Shown here: positions 6,889-12,056 of the stretch, one piece after another
Position numbering within the stretch: position 1 is the stretch's first letter
Layout of the letters: each line of letters starts with the position of its first letter
Assembly: GCA_934572535.1 (NCBI GenBank)
Contig: CAKTLJ010000033.1
Coordinates: 1-12,056, forward strand
Direction of reading: 5' to 3'
DNA: 12,056 nt
Origin: an uncultured Eubacteriales bacterium
GTDB lineage: Bacteria; Bacillota; Clostridia; Oscillospirales; Oscillospiraceae
Made by a program: the position numbers and the translations under genes
Notes under the pieces: generated by a model
Told to the model about the DNA's origin: nothing
The model's database searches: none
The model's input: the letters and a program-made list of their open reading frames with translations, nothing else

Positions 6889-6917
6889 ATTATACGATTC
6901 TTTCCCAGGAATAGCAA
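6889..6917 (-). promoter_or_regulatory. Consensus sigma-A promoter of the hemW group
   Basis: On the minus strand TTGCTA (complement of 6912-6917) and a perfect TATAAT (complement of 6889-6894) are exactly 17 bases apart. Transcription would begin near 6882, giving a leader of about 37 bases. No other clear housekeeping promoter was found before ispE, so this one may drive hemW through ispE. Confidence 0.88.
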
Positions 6918-6945
6918 GATATTATCTGCGGGAGAGGAGAGAGAT

Positions 6946-6984
6946 CCCGGACGGGCGAAAAGAATTTTTTGCCCCATCTCCGGG
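6946..6984. promoter_or_regulatory. Large palindrome between divergent promoters
   Basis: CCCGGA (6946-6951) pairs with TCCGGG (6979-6984), and inside it GGGCGAAAA (6953-6961) pairs with TTTTTGCCC (6966-6974, one G-U) around the loop GAAT. That makes 15 pairs. It lies upstream of both the hemW promoter and the promoter at 6988-7017, only three bases from the latter's -35 box, so neither promoter would transcribe it. It may be a protein-binding palindrome or a dispersed repeat. Confidence 0.5.
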
Positions 6985-6987
6985 CGG

Positions 6988-7017
6988 TTGCCAGGACCCT
7001 GCCGAAGATGGTATACT
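6988..7017 (+). promoter_or_regulatory. Sigma-A promoter of the pseudouridine synthase-mutY operon
   Basis: TTGCCA (6988-6993) and TATACT (7012-7017) are 18 bases apart. Transcription would start near 7024, leaving about 51 bases of leader. The promoter diverges from the hemW promoter 70 bases to the left. Confidence 0.75.
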
Positions 7018-7074
7018 ATTGCCCTGATCGAGCGGCACTTGACCGCCGGAACACAAGAACGAAAGGAGGCCGCC

Positions 7075-7962
7075 ATGCGCAGACTGACCCTGTCTATCCA
7101 CCCGGCCCAGGAGGGGCGGGAGGTCAACACCTTGCTGAGAAAGGAGCTGGGCCTGTCGGGCGCCAGCGTCCGCCGGGCCAAGCAGATGCCCGACGGCATC
7201 CTCCTGGACGGTTGCTTGGTCTTTACCAACGCCCGGGTCCGGGCGGGGCAGACCCTGTCTGTGGCGGTGGGGGACCCTGCGGGCAGCGACCAGATCGCGC
7301 CCGTCCCCGGCCCGCTGGATATCCGCTATGAGGACGAGGACCTGCTGGTGCTGAACAAGGACGGCCAGACCCCCGTGCATCCCAGTCAGGGCCACCACGG
7401 GGACACCCTGGCCAACTTTCTCATGGCCTACTACGCGAGCGTTGACCTGGTGGCGGCCTTCCACCCCGTAAACCGCCTGGACCGGGGGACCTCCGGCCTC
7501 ATGGCGGTGGCCAAGCACCCCCACGCCCACGAGGTCCTTCAGCGGCAGCTCCGGGAGGGGCGGCTGACCCGGACCTACCTGGCAGTCTGCCAGGGCGTTC
7601 CAGATCCCGCCGCCGGGACCGTCGAGGCCCCCATTGGCCGGGAACCCGGGTCGGTCCTCCGCCGGATGGTGACCCCGGCCGGGGCCTTTGCCCGGACCCA
7701 CTATGAAACGCTGCGAACCGGCCGGGGCCGCAGTCTGGTGCGCTTGCGGCTGGACACCGGCCGCACCCACCAGATCCGGGTCCACATGGCCCACCTGGGC
7801 TGTCCCCTGGTCGGGGATTTCCTCTATGGACGGGAGACGGAGGAACTCCCGGACCGCTTTGCCCTCCATTCCGCCGCCATCCGGCTGGAACAGCCCGTCA
7901 CCGGCCAAGAGATCCGTCTGGAGGCCCCTCTGCCCCGGGCGCTGGCTGACCTTTTGACTTGA
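7075..7962 (+). CDS. RluA-family pseudouridine synthase
   Basis: This enzyme converts specific uridines in rRNA (possibly tRNA) to pseudouridine. The 295-residue product has an S4-like N-terminal RNA-binding region (about 15-65). The catalytic domain carries HPVNRLDRGTSGLMAVAK (130-147), with D136 as the catalytic aspartate, and the RluA signature GRTHQIRVHMAHLGCPLVGD (229-248). AAAGGAGG (7062-7069) five bases before ATG 7075 fixes the start; the reading frame is open upstream but has no ribosome site there. Length and order of domains fit the RluD/RluC-like group, but the target site cannot be told from sequence alone, so no gene symbol is given. It is the first gene of an operon with mutY 18 bases downstream. 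Confidence 0.95.
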   Translation: MRRLTLSIHPAQEGREVNTLLRKELGLSGASVRRAKQMPDGILLDGCLVFTNARVRAGQTLSVAVGDPAGSDQIAPVPGPLDIRYEDEDLLVLNKDGQTPVHPSQGHHGDTLANFLMAYYASVDLVAAFHPVNRLDRGTSGLMAVAKHPHAHEVLQRQLREGRLTRTYLAVCQGVPDPAAGTVEAPIGREPGSVLRRMVTPAGAFARTHYETLRTGRGRSLVRLRLDTGRTHQIRVHMAHLGCPLVGDFLYGRETEELPDRFALHSAAIRLEQPVTGQEIRLEAPLPRALADLLT

Positions 7963-7980
7963 ACGAAGAGGAGAACACCC

Positions 7981-9024
7981 ATGGAACGACCCTTGTCTTT
8001 GCTTCCCATCCCCCTGCTGGCCTGGTACCAGGAGAACGCCCGGGACCTGCCCTGGCGGCGGGAGCCCACCCCCTACCGGGTGTGGGTGTCGGAGATCATG
8101 CTCCAGCAGACCCGCGTGGCGGCGGTGCTGGGCTACTTCGCCCGCTTCATGGAGGCCTTTCCCACCGTCCGGGACCTGGCTGACGCGCCGGAGGACCAGC
8201 TGATGAAGCTGTGGCAGGGCCTGGGCTACTATAGCCGCGCCCGGAACCTGCAAAAGGCCGCCCGGCAGCTCGTGGCGGAGTTCGGCGGAGAATTCCCCAG
8301 AGACTATGCCGCCCTTCGCGCCTTGGCCGGGGTGGGGGACTATACCGCCGCAGCCCTGGCCTCCATCGCCTTTGGCCAGCCTGTCCCGGCGGTGGACGGA
8401 AACCTCCTGCGAGTCTCCGCCCGCGTCATGGGGGACCAGACGGACGTCACCACCTCCCAGGGGAAGCGCCACTTCGCCGCCGCCCTGCGGGAGATCATCC
8501 CCCTGGACTGCCCCGGCCAGTTCAACCAGGCCATGATGGATCTGGGGGCCATGGTCTGCCTGCCCAATGGCGCCCCCCTCTGCGACAAGTGCCCGGCGGC
8601 GGACTTCTGCGTGGCCCATCGGGAGGGGACCGCCGGGGAGCTTCCCGTCCGCCCGGCGAAAAAGCCCCGGAAGCGCCAGGCACGCACGGTGTATTTTTTC
8701 TTTCACGCGGGCCGCGTGGCCCTGCGCCGCCGTCCCGTCAAGGGGCTGCTGGCTGGCCTGTGGGAGTATCCCAACGAGCTGGCCGACGCGCCCGACCCTC
8801 TGCCCGCTTGGGGACTCCAGGCCGCGGAGCCGGAATTTGCCGGAACAGGCGTCCATATTTTCACCCACGTGGAGTGGCATATGACGGCCCGAACGTGCTG
8901 CCTTTCCTCGCCGGACCTGCCCCAGGGCTGGGTCTGGGCGGACAAGGCCGCCCTGCGGGAGAGGTATGCCATTCCCAGCGCCTTCGCGGCCTTTCGCGAT
9001 CTCGTGGAGGAGGCACTGACATGA
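7981..9024 (+). CDS. mutY: A/G-specific adenine DNA glycosylase MutY
   Basis: MutY removes adenine mispaired with 8-oxoguanine or guanine in DNA. The 347-residue protein has the catalytic glutamate E38 in WVSEIMLQQTRV (35-46). The helix-hairpin-helix is LAGVGDYTAAALASIAFG (115-132), and catalytic D139 lies in VPAVDGNLLRV (135-145). The 4Fe-4S cluster cysteines are C193, C201, C204 and C210; their spacing is C-X7-C-X2-C-X5-C, one residue longer in the first gap than E. coli MutY (X6). The C-terminal part (about 240-345) fits the NUDIX-like domain that recognises 8-oxoguanine. AAGAGGAG (7966-7973) lies seven bases before ATG 7981. Its stop overlaps the start of the radical SAM gene by four bases, so the two are translationally coupled. 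Confidence 0.97.
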   Translation: MERPLSLLPIPLLAWYQENARDLPWRREPTPYRVWVSEIMLQQTRVAAVLGYFARFMEAFPTVRDLADAPEDQLMKLWQGLGYYSRARNLQKAARQLVAEFGGEFPRDYAALRALAGVGDYTAAALASIAFGQPVPAVDGNLLRVSARVMGDQTDVTTSQGKRHFAAALREIIPLDCPGQFNQAMMDLGAMVCLPNGAPLCDKCPAADFCVAHREGTAGELPVRPAKKPRKRQARTVYFFFHAGRVALRRRPVKGLLAGLWEYPNELADAPDPLPAWGLQAAEPEFAGTGVHIFTHVEWHMTARTCCLSSPDLPQGWVWADKAALRERYAIPSAFAAFRDLVEEALT

Positions 9025-9914
9025 CCTTAGACTATGAACCCACCCGCTGCACCCTCTGCCCGAGAAGCTGCGGCGGCGACCGCACCCAGGCCAAGGGCCG
9101 CTGCCGGATGCCTGACCGCCCCGTCCTGGCCCGCGCGGCCCTCCACCCCTGGGAGGAGCCGCCCCTGTCAGGGACCCGTGGGGCCGGCACCGTCTTTTTC
9201 TCCGGCTGCTCCCTGGGCTGTGTCTTCTGCCAGAACGATAGGATCAGTCAGCAGGACTTTGGCCGGGCGATCTCCCTGGACCGCTTGCGGGAGATCTTTC
9301 AGGAACTCATCGACCAGGGGGCCCACAACATCGACCTGGTGAACCCCACCCACTACGCCCATGTCGTGGCCCAGGCCCTTGAGAAGCCTCTGTCCGTGCC
9401 GGTGGTGTGGAACAGCGGCGGCTACGACAAGGTGGAGACCCTGCGGGCCTTGGCGGGCAAGGTGCAGATCTACCTGCCCGACTTCAAATACCCCGACGAG
9501 GCGGGGGCGCAGCAGTACGCCGCCGCCCGGGACTACCCGGCGGTGGCCCGCGCGGCCATCCGGGAGATGGTCCGCCAGACCGGTCCCTATGCGCTGGACG
9601 ACCAGGGTCTGCTCAAGCGCGGTGTCATCATCCGTCACCTCCTGCTCCCCGGCCGCTTGAACCAGGCCAAGCAGGTCATGGACTGGGTGGCCCAGACCTT
9701 CCCGCCCCACACGGTCCTCTTCTCCCTGATGAGTCAGTACACCCCCTGGGGAAGGGCCAAGGACTATCCCGAGCTAGACCGCCGCCTGCGGAAAAGCGAG
9801 GTGCGCGCGGCGGCGGCCTACCTGGAGAACCTGGGCCTGGACGGCTTCTCCCAGGAGGAGAGCGCCGCCACGGCGGAGTACATCCCCGCCTTCGACCTGA
9901 CCGGGGTGGAGTGA
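9021..9914 (+). CDS. PflX-like radical SAM protein of unknown function
   Basis: The 297-residue protein resembles the uncharacterised Fe-S group PflX (COG1313), relatives of pyruvate formate-lyase activating enzyme. The radical SAM cluster motif is GCSLGCVFCQND (62-73; C63, C67, C70). A second cysteine set at the N-terminus, C10, C13, C17 and C28 (CTLCPRSC and GRC), could hold another iron-sulfur cluster. IDLVNPTHY, VVWNSGGYD and YLPDFKY are further family blocks. The ATG at 9021 overlaps the mutY stop as ATGA, and GGAGGAGG lies upstream inside mutY. No glycyl radical enzyme gene is nearby, so its partner or substrate is unknown. It is the last gene of the RluA-like-mutY operon; no clear terminator hairpin follows before spoIIQ. 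Confidence 0.9.
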   Translation: MTLDYEPTRCTLCPRSCGGDRTQAKGRCRMPDRPVLARAALHPWEEPPLSGTRGAGTVFFSGCSLGCVFCQNDRISQQDFGRAISLDRLREIFQELIDQGAHNIDLVNPTHYAHVVAQALEKPLSVPVVWNSGGYDKVETLRALAGKVQIYLPDFKYPDEAGAQQYAAARDYPAVARAAIREMVRQTGPYALDDQGLLKRGVIIRHLLLPGRLNQAKQVMDWVAQTFPPHTVLFSLMSQYTPWGRAKDYPELDRRLRKSEVRAAAAYLENLGLDGFSQEESAATAEYIPAFDLTGVE

Positions 9915-9940
9915 TTTTTTCTCGAATTTTTTGAAACCGT

Positions 9941-9970
9941 GAATAGGAACGCCCGCCTCGGTCAAGAATA
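9941..9970 (+). promoter_or_regulatory. Sigma-F-like forespore promoter of spoIIQ
   Basis: GAATA (9941-9945) is followed after exactly 15 bases by GTCAAGAATA (9961-9970). Against the sigma-F consensus GYWTA and GGNNANAHTR, the -35 matches four of five and the -10 misses only the second G. The spacing and the GT start of the -10 are the same as at spoIIR. Transcription would begin near 9977, and the leader then contains a hairpin at 9982-10001 (eight pairs, loop ACCC). Confidence 0.55.
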
Positions 9971-10028
9971 GGCTTCGAAGGCGGCTTCCACCCGGAAGCT
10001 GCGAGAATTCGCACACGGGAGGTTTCCT

Positions 10029-10787
10029 ATGAAGCAAAAGCGCACACAGCATCGGCTGGGCGACTTCATGGAGGGCAAGGGCTTTTACATAGTCCTGTTC
10101 CTCTGCGTCGCAGCAATCGGAATTTCGGGCTATTATTTATTCAGCGGACTGACCGGCGCGGCCGGCGGCTTTGGTTCGGACCCTGCCGCTGCCGTCAACG
10201 GTCAGGTGGAGATGGCGAAGGACCAGCCGGAGAAGAAGCCGGCCACGCCTCCCTCTCCAGGCAAGGGCCAGGAGAAGGACCCGGCGGCGGAGAATGCTGC
10301 CCAGACCGAGGAACCGGTCAAGAGGGAAGCGGTCCCCGCGCCGCAGAAGGAGGCCACGCCCAACGAGGCCACGGCGGCCTCCACGGCTTACGTGTGGCCG
10401 GTCCAGGGCGAGGTGGCCCGGGACTTCAGCCTGGAGGTCTTCGCCTATGACGACACCATGGGGGACTGGCGGACCCACGACGGCCTGGACATCGCCGCGG
10501 ACCTGGGCGCCCCGGTCTGCGCCTGCGGGACCGGCACCGTCACCGAGGTGACCCGTGACCCCATGCTGGGGATGCTCGTCACCGTGGACCACGGTCGTGG
10601 GATGCAAAGCCGCTACGCCAACCTGGCGGAAAGCGTGAACGTTCAGGTGGGAGACCCTGTGCAGGCCGGGACCGTCCTGGGCACCGTGGGGACCACCGCC
10701 ATCTCTGAGAGCGCAAGCCCCAGCCACCTGCACTTTGAGATGATCGAGTACGATGTGTCCATTGATCCCTTGAACTATCTCCATTAA
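10029..10787 (+). CDS. spoIIQ: SpoIIQ-like M23 peptidase, forespore membrane channel component
   Basis: SpoIIQ sits in the forespore membrane and binds SpoIIIAH of the mother cell across the intermembrane space during engulfment. The 252-residue product has a short cytosolic N-terminus and a single membrane segment at about 19-40. A P/E/K/A-rich linker (about 55-118) follows, then an M23 (LytM) domain from YVWPVQGEV (121-129) to the end. Zinc-site motifs look intact: HDGLD (H150, D154) and HLHFEM (H233, H235). B. subtilis SpoIIQ has lost a catalytic residue, whereas clostridial ones often keep the site, so cleavage activity is plausible here. GGGAGG (10017-10022) lies six bases before ATG 10029. 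It appears to be a single-gene unit with a sigma-F-like promoter. A general M23 cell-wall hydrolase is the alternative. Confidence 0.85.
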   Translation: MKQKRTQHRLGDFMEGKGFYIVLFLCVAAIGISGYYLFSGLTGAAGGFGSDPAAAVNGQVEMAKDQPEKKPATPPSPGKGQEKDPAAENAAQTEEPVKREAVPAPQKEATPNEATAASTAYVWPVQGEVARDFSLEVFAYDDTMGDWRTHDGLDIAADLGAPVCACGTGTVTEVTRDPMLGMLVTVDHGRGMQSRYANLAESVNVQVGDPVQAGTVLGTVGTTAISESASPSHLHFEMIEYDVSIDPLNYLH

Positions 10788-10790
10788 ACG

Positions 10791-10813
10791 ACGGGCGAAC
10801 TGCGTTCGCCCGT
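10791..10813. repeat. Short perfect palindrome after spoIIQ
   Basis: ACGGGCGAAC (10791-10800) and GTTCGCCCGT (10804-10813) pair perfectly over ten bases around the loop TGC, starting three bases after the spoIIQ stop. There is no T run on either side, so termination would be weak. The form resembles short palindromes dispersed between genes in GC-rich Clostridia. Confidence 0.6.
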
Positions 10814-10828
10814 ACATATAACTGTGCG

Positions 10829-10852
10829 ATCCCCCTTGACAGAAAGGGGGAT
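10829..10852. terminator. Hairpin containing the sdpR -35 box, possible spoIIQ terminator
   Basis: ATCCCCCTT (10829-10837) pairs perfectly with AAGGGGGAT (10844-10852) around a six-base loop GACAGA, followed by TTGTTGT. It may end spoIIQ transcripts, though the T run is interrupted. The TTGACA -35 box (10836-10841) of the next operon lies partly in the arm and partly in the loop. Confidence 0.5.
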
Positions 10853-10864
10853 TTGTTGTAACAT
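10836..10864 (+). promoter_or_regulatory. Sigma-A promoter of the sdpR-sdpI operon
   Basis: A perfect TTGACA (10836-10841) is followed after 17 bases by TAACAT (10859-10864). Transcription would start near 10871, about 39 bases before the GTG start of sdpR. Confidence 0.75.
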
Positions 10865-10868
10865 ACAA

Positions 10869-10893
10869 TTAACAATTAAGTTAAACGTTAAAC
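10869..10893 (+). promoter_or_regulatory. Candidate SdpR operator
   Basis: Between the -10 box and the ribosome site lie an inverted repeat, TTAAC-AATTAA-GTTAA (10869-10884), and a tandem direct repeat GTTAAAC (10880-10886 and 10887-10893). The AT-rich block stands out from the GC-rich surroundings and covers the expected transcription start, a usual position for an ArsR/SdpR-type autorepressor. Binding is inferred. Confidence 0.45.
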
Positions 10894-10909
10894 GAAAAGA
10901 GGGGATAGC

Positions 10910-11191
10910 GTGGGACTGCAAACCACCCTGCGGGCGCTGGCGGACCCCACCCGGCGGGAGATCCTGAACCTGCTGAAAACGGGCCGACGGTCGGCGGGGG
11001 AGATCACCGAGCGGTTTCCCATCAGCGCGGCGGCCATCTCCCGGCATCTGTCGGTGCTGAAGGAGGCCGGGCTCATCCGGGACCACCGGGAGGGGAAGTA
11101 CATTTTTTATGAGCTGAACGCCTCGGTGCTGGAGGAGATCATGCTCTGGATCACGGAATTGAAAGGAGAGAAGGACGATGGATCACCTTAA
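10910..11191 (+). CDS. sdpR: ArsR-family transcriptional repressor, SdpR-like
   Basis: This 93-residue DNA-binding protein has the winged-helix fold of the ArsR family. LADPTRREILNLLKTG (10-25) is the typical opening, the helix-turn-helix is SAGEITERFPISAAAISRHLSVLKEAGL (28-55), and the wing is DHREGKYIFYELN (58-70). It has no cysteine at all, so it lacks the ELCVCDL metal site of ArsR/SmtB sensors. Together with the SdpI-like partner this points to an SdpR-type autorepressor whose release depends on the membrane partner. The start is GTG at 10910 with AAGAGGGG (10897-10904) five bases upstream; no ATG fits. It overlaps sdpI by 14 bases, so both are made from one transcript. Confidence 0.9.
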   Translation: MGLQTTLRALADPTRREILNLLKTGRRSAGEITERFPISAAAISRHLSVLKEAGLIRDHREGKYIFYELNASVLEEIMLWITELKGEKDDGSP

Positions 11192-11825
11192 AGAACACAA
11201 GGGCCTTGTGGTCGCCAGCATCCTGGTGACCCTGCTGCCCATGGTCGTAGGGCTCATCCTGTGGGACCGTCTACCCGAGCAGCTCGCTATCCACTTTGGG
11301 GTGGACGGGCAGGCGGACGGCTGGGCCGGAAAGGCCTACGCCGTGTTCAGTATGCCCCTTTTTCTGGCGGCCATGCAGGGGCTCTGCCTGGGGATGACGC
11401 GCTGGGACCCGAAGAGAAGGAACATCAAGGGCAAGCCCATGGGCCTCATACTCGGGATCTGTCCGGTGGTCTCGCTGCTGACGGCCTACCTCACCTACGG
11501 CACGGCCCTGGGCATGGACCTGGATGTGAACTTCCTGGTCCTGCTGGTGCTGGGCGTGCTTCTGCTGGCGGTGGGGAACTACCTGCCCAAGTGCGAGCCG
11601 AACTACACCGTGGGCATCAAGCTCCCCTGGACCCTGCACGACGAGGAGAATTGGACCTACACCCACCGGTTGGCGGGGAAGGTCTGGAGCGTGGGCGGTC
11701 TGGCCGTCATCCTGACCGCCTTTCTGCGGAATATCTGGCTGCTGCTGGCCATCGTGCTGGTGGTGGTGCTGGTCCCCGCCGTGGCCTCCTATCGGTATTA
11801 TAAGGCGCACAGAAGAGACGACTAA
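11178..11825 (+). CDS. sdpI: SdpI-family membrane protein (DUF1648 plus SdpI domain)
   Basis: In B. subtilis, SdpI gives immunity to the SdpC killing peptide and signals its presence by holding the SdpR repressor at the membrane. The 215-residue protein has about six membrane segments: roughly 9-29, 53-73, 88-108, 117-136, 170-185 and 187-205. LPEQLAIHFGVDGQADGWAG (32-51) is the DUF1648 block, and GNYLPKCEPNYTVGIKLPW (133-151) followed by TLHDEENW (152-159) is the SdpI signature. The ATG 11178 overlaps the end of sdpR, with GAAAGGAGAG (11161-11170) upstream. No sdpC-like toxin or sdpAB genes are visible in the window. It may be an orphan immunity protein, or act as a general envelope-stress signalling pair. 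Confidence 0.9.
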   Translation: MDHLKEHKGLVVASILVTLLPMVVGLILWDRLPEQLAIHFGVDGQADGWAGKAYAVFSMPLFLAAMQGLCLGMTRWDPKRRNIKGKPMGLILGICPVVSLLTAYLTYGTALGMDLDVNFLVLLVLGVLLLAVGNYLPKCEPNYTVGIKLPWTLHDEENWTYTHRLAGKVWSVGGLAVILTAFLRNIWLLLAIVLVVVLVPAVASYRYYKAHRRDD

Positions 11826-11828
11826 AAA

Positions 11829-11856
11829 ACGCCCCGAGGGGGTACCCTCGGGGCGT
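11829..11856 (-). terminator. Intrinsic terminator for minus-strand transcription
   Basis: ACGCCCCGAGGG (11829-11840) pairs with CCCTCGGGGCGT (11845-11856), 12 perfect pairs with loop GGTA. On the minus strand it is followed by an unbroken run of six T's (complement of 11824-11829), a textbook terminator. On the plus strand it begins three bases after the sdpI stop but lacks a T run. It therefore best serves a minus-strand transcript entering from beyond the right edge. Confidence 0.8.
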
Positions 11857-11883
11857 CGAGACAGTCAAAAAAGCCTCGCAGAG

Positions 11884-11905
11884 TTCGCGGCCCGCAGGCC
11901 GCGAA
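11884..11905. other. Hairpin B of the right-end folded region
   Basis: TTCGCGGCC (11884-11892) pairs perfectly with GGCCGCGAA (11897-11905), nine pairs with loop CGCA. On the minus strand six T's follow about 12 bases later (complement of 11867-11872), too far for a classical terminator. Confidence 0.6.
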
Positions 11906-11917
11906 GAAAGTGAGATC

Positions 11918-11950
11918 ATGTTCTCCGGCGGCGTGTACGTCGGAGAACAT
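11918..11950 (+). other. Hairpin C of the right-end folded region
   Basis: ATGTTCTCCG (11918-11927) pairs perfectly with CGGAGAACAT (11941-11950). On the plus strand the stem can extend by three pairs (G28-T40 as G-U, C29-G39, G30-C38), leaving a seven-base loop; on the minus strand the first of these would be a C-A mismatch. Confidence 0.6.
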
Positions 11951-11956
11951 ACTGCT

Positions 11957-12016
11957 CAGGCCGCAAGTGTGGGTCCTGTGCGCCAGAGGCACACAGGACC
12001 TGCGCGCGGCGGCCTG
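11957..12016 (+). other. Rod-like 60-base hairpin D
   Basis: Four stacked stems form one rod. CAGGCCGC (11957-11964) pairs with GCGGCCTG (12009-12016). GTGTG (11967-11971) pairs with CGCGC (12003-12007), using two G-U pairs. GGTCCTGTG (11972-11980) pairs with CACAGGACC (11992-12000), and GCC (11982-11984) pairs with GGC (11988-11990) around loop AGA. That is 25 pairs. The G-U pairs would be A-C mismatches in minus-strand RNA, so the plus strand folds better. Confidence 0.6.
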
Positions 12017-12027
12017 CCATCCCCTTC

Positions 12028-12056
12028 TGTCGGAAAAGGCGCAGCCTTTTTCGACA
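12028..12056 (+). other. Hairpin E at the right edge
   Basis: TGTCGGAAAAGGC (12028-12040) pairs with GCCTTTTTCGACA (12044-12056), 13 pairs including one G-U, with loop GCA. The window ends at the last paired base, so the stem may extend further. Together with the preceding hairpins it fills the 231 bases after sdpI, in which no coding sequence was found. Confidence 0.6.

Noticed and set aside
6826..7074. N-terminal extension of the pseudouridine synthase
   Set aside because: The frame stays open, but the extension crosses the promoter at 6988-7017 and reads as unrelated sequence; the AAAGGAGG before ATG 7075 fixes the start.
6846..7074. A small RNA gene or riboswitch between hemW and the pseudouridine synthase
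   Set aside because: The only large structure (6946-6984) is upstream of both promoters, and the leaders downstream of each start are too short and plain for a known riboswitch.
6922..8880. A 652-residue open frame on the minus strand
   Set aside because: It lies opposite the pseudouridine synthase and mutY genes, whose motifs are unmistakable; its composition (G, Q, P, H rich) is typical of an antisense shadow.
11826..12056. CRISPR array
   Set aside because: The hairpins differ in sequence and length and there are no regularly spaced identical repeats.

Overview
The window is a stretch of chromosomal, mostly housekeeping DNA from a GC-rich, endospore-forming member of the Firmicutes (class Clostridia). 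The sporulation genes spoIIR and spoIIQ show spore formation. The high GC content, clear AGGAGG-type ribosome binding sites and many perfect short palindromes between genes fit the Oscillospiraceae (Flavonifractor/Oscillibacter-like gut bacteria). That placement is inference from style, not from a marker comparison. No phage, plasmid, transposase or CRISPR signal was seen.

Layout. Bases 1-276 hold a tRNA-Glu(CTC) and a 5S rRNA with its own terminator. Bases 386-862 (+) encode a flavin-binding PNPOx/NimA-like protein that converges on a VOC-fold (glyoxalase-like) gene at 941-1300 (-); a strong palindrome lies between them. From 6845 leftwards a long minus-strand group runs hemW (heme chaperone), an ApgM-type phosphoglycerate mutase (or proposed homoserine kinase), a DUF1015 protein, ispE (isoprenoid MEP pathway), spoIIR and the VOC gene. 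A consensus vegetative promoter sits before hemW. Diverging from it is a plus-strand operon: an RluA-family pseudouridine synthase, mutY and a PflX-like radical SAM protein overlapping mutY by 4 bases. Then come spoIIQ (+), an sdpR-sdpI repressor/immunity-type pair (+), and 230 bases of densely folded non-coding sequence that runs off the right edge.

How the parts work together. SpoIIR and SpoIIQ both act in forespore-to-mother-cell communication and belong to the forespore sigma-F regulon in Bacillus. Both genes here have a sigma-F-like promoter with the same 15-base spacing. The spoIIR promoter overlaps a large hairpin that would hide the spoIIR ribosome binding site in read-through RNA from the hemW-ispE genes, but would be mostly absent from RNA started at the sigma-F promoter. 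This is a plausible device to keep SpoIIR silent in growing cells. The other notable item is the folded right-end region, where G-U pairs suggest that the plus strand is the one that folds as RNA, although its first hairpin is a textbook terminator for the minus strand. Everything else is well-conserved core metabolism, RNA modification and DNA repair.
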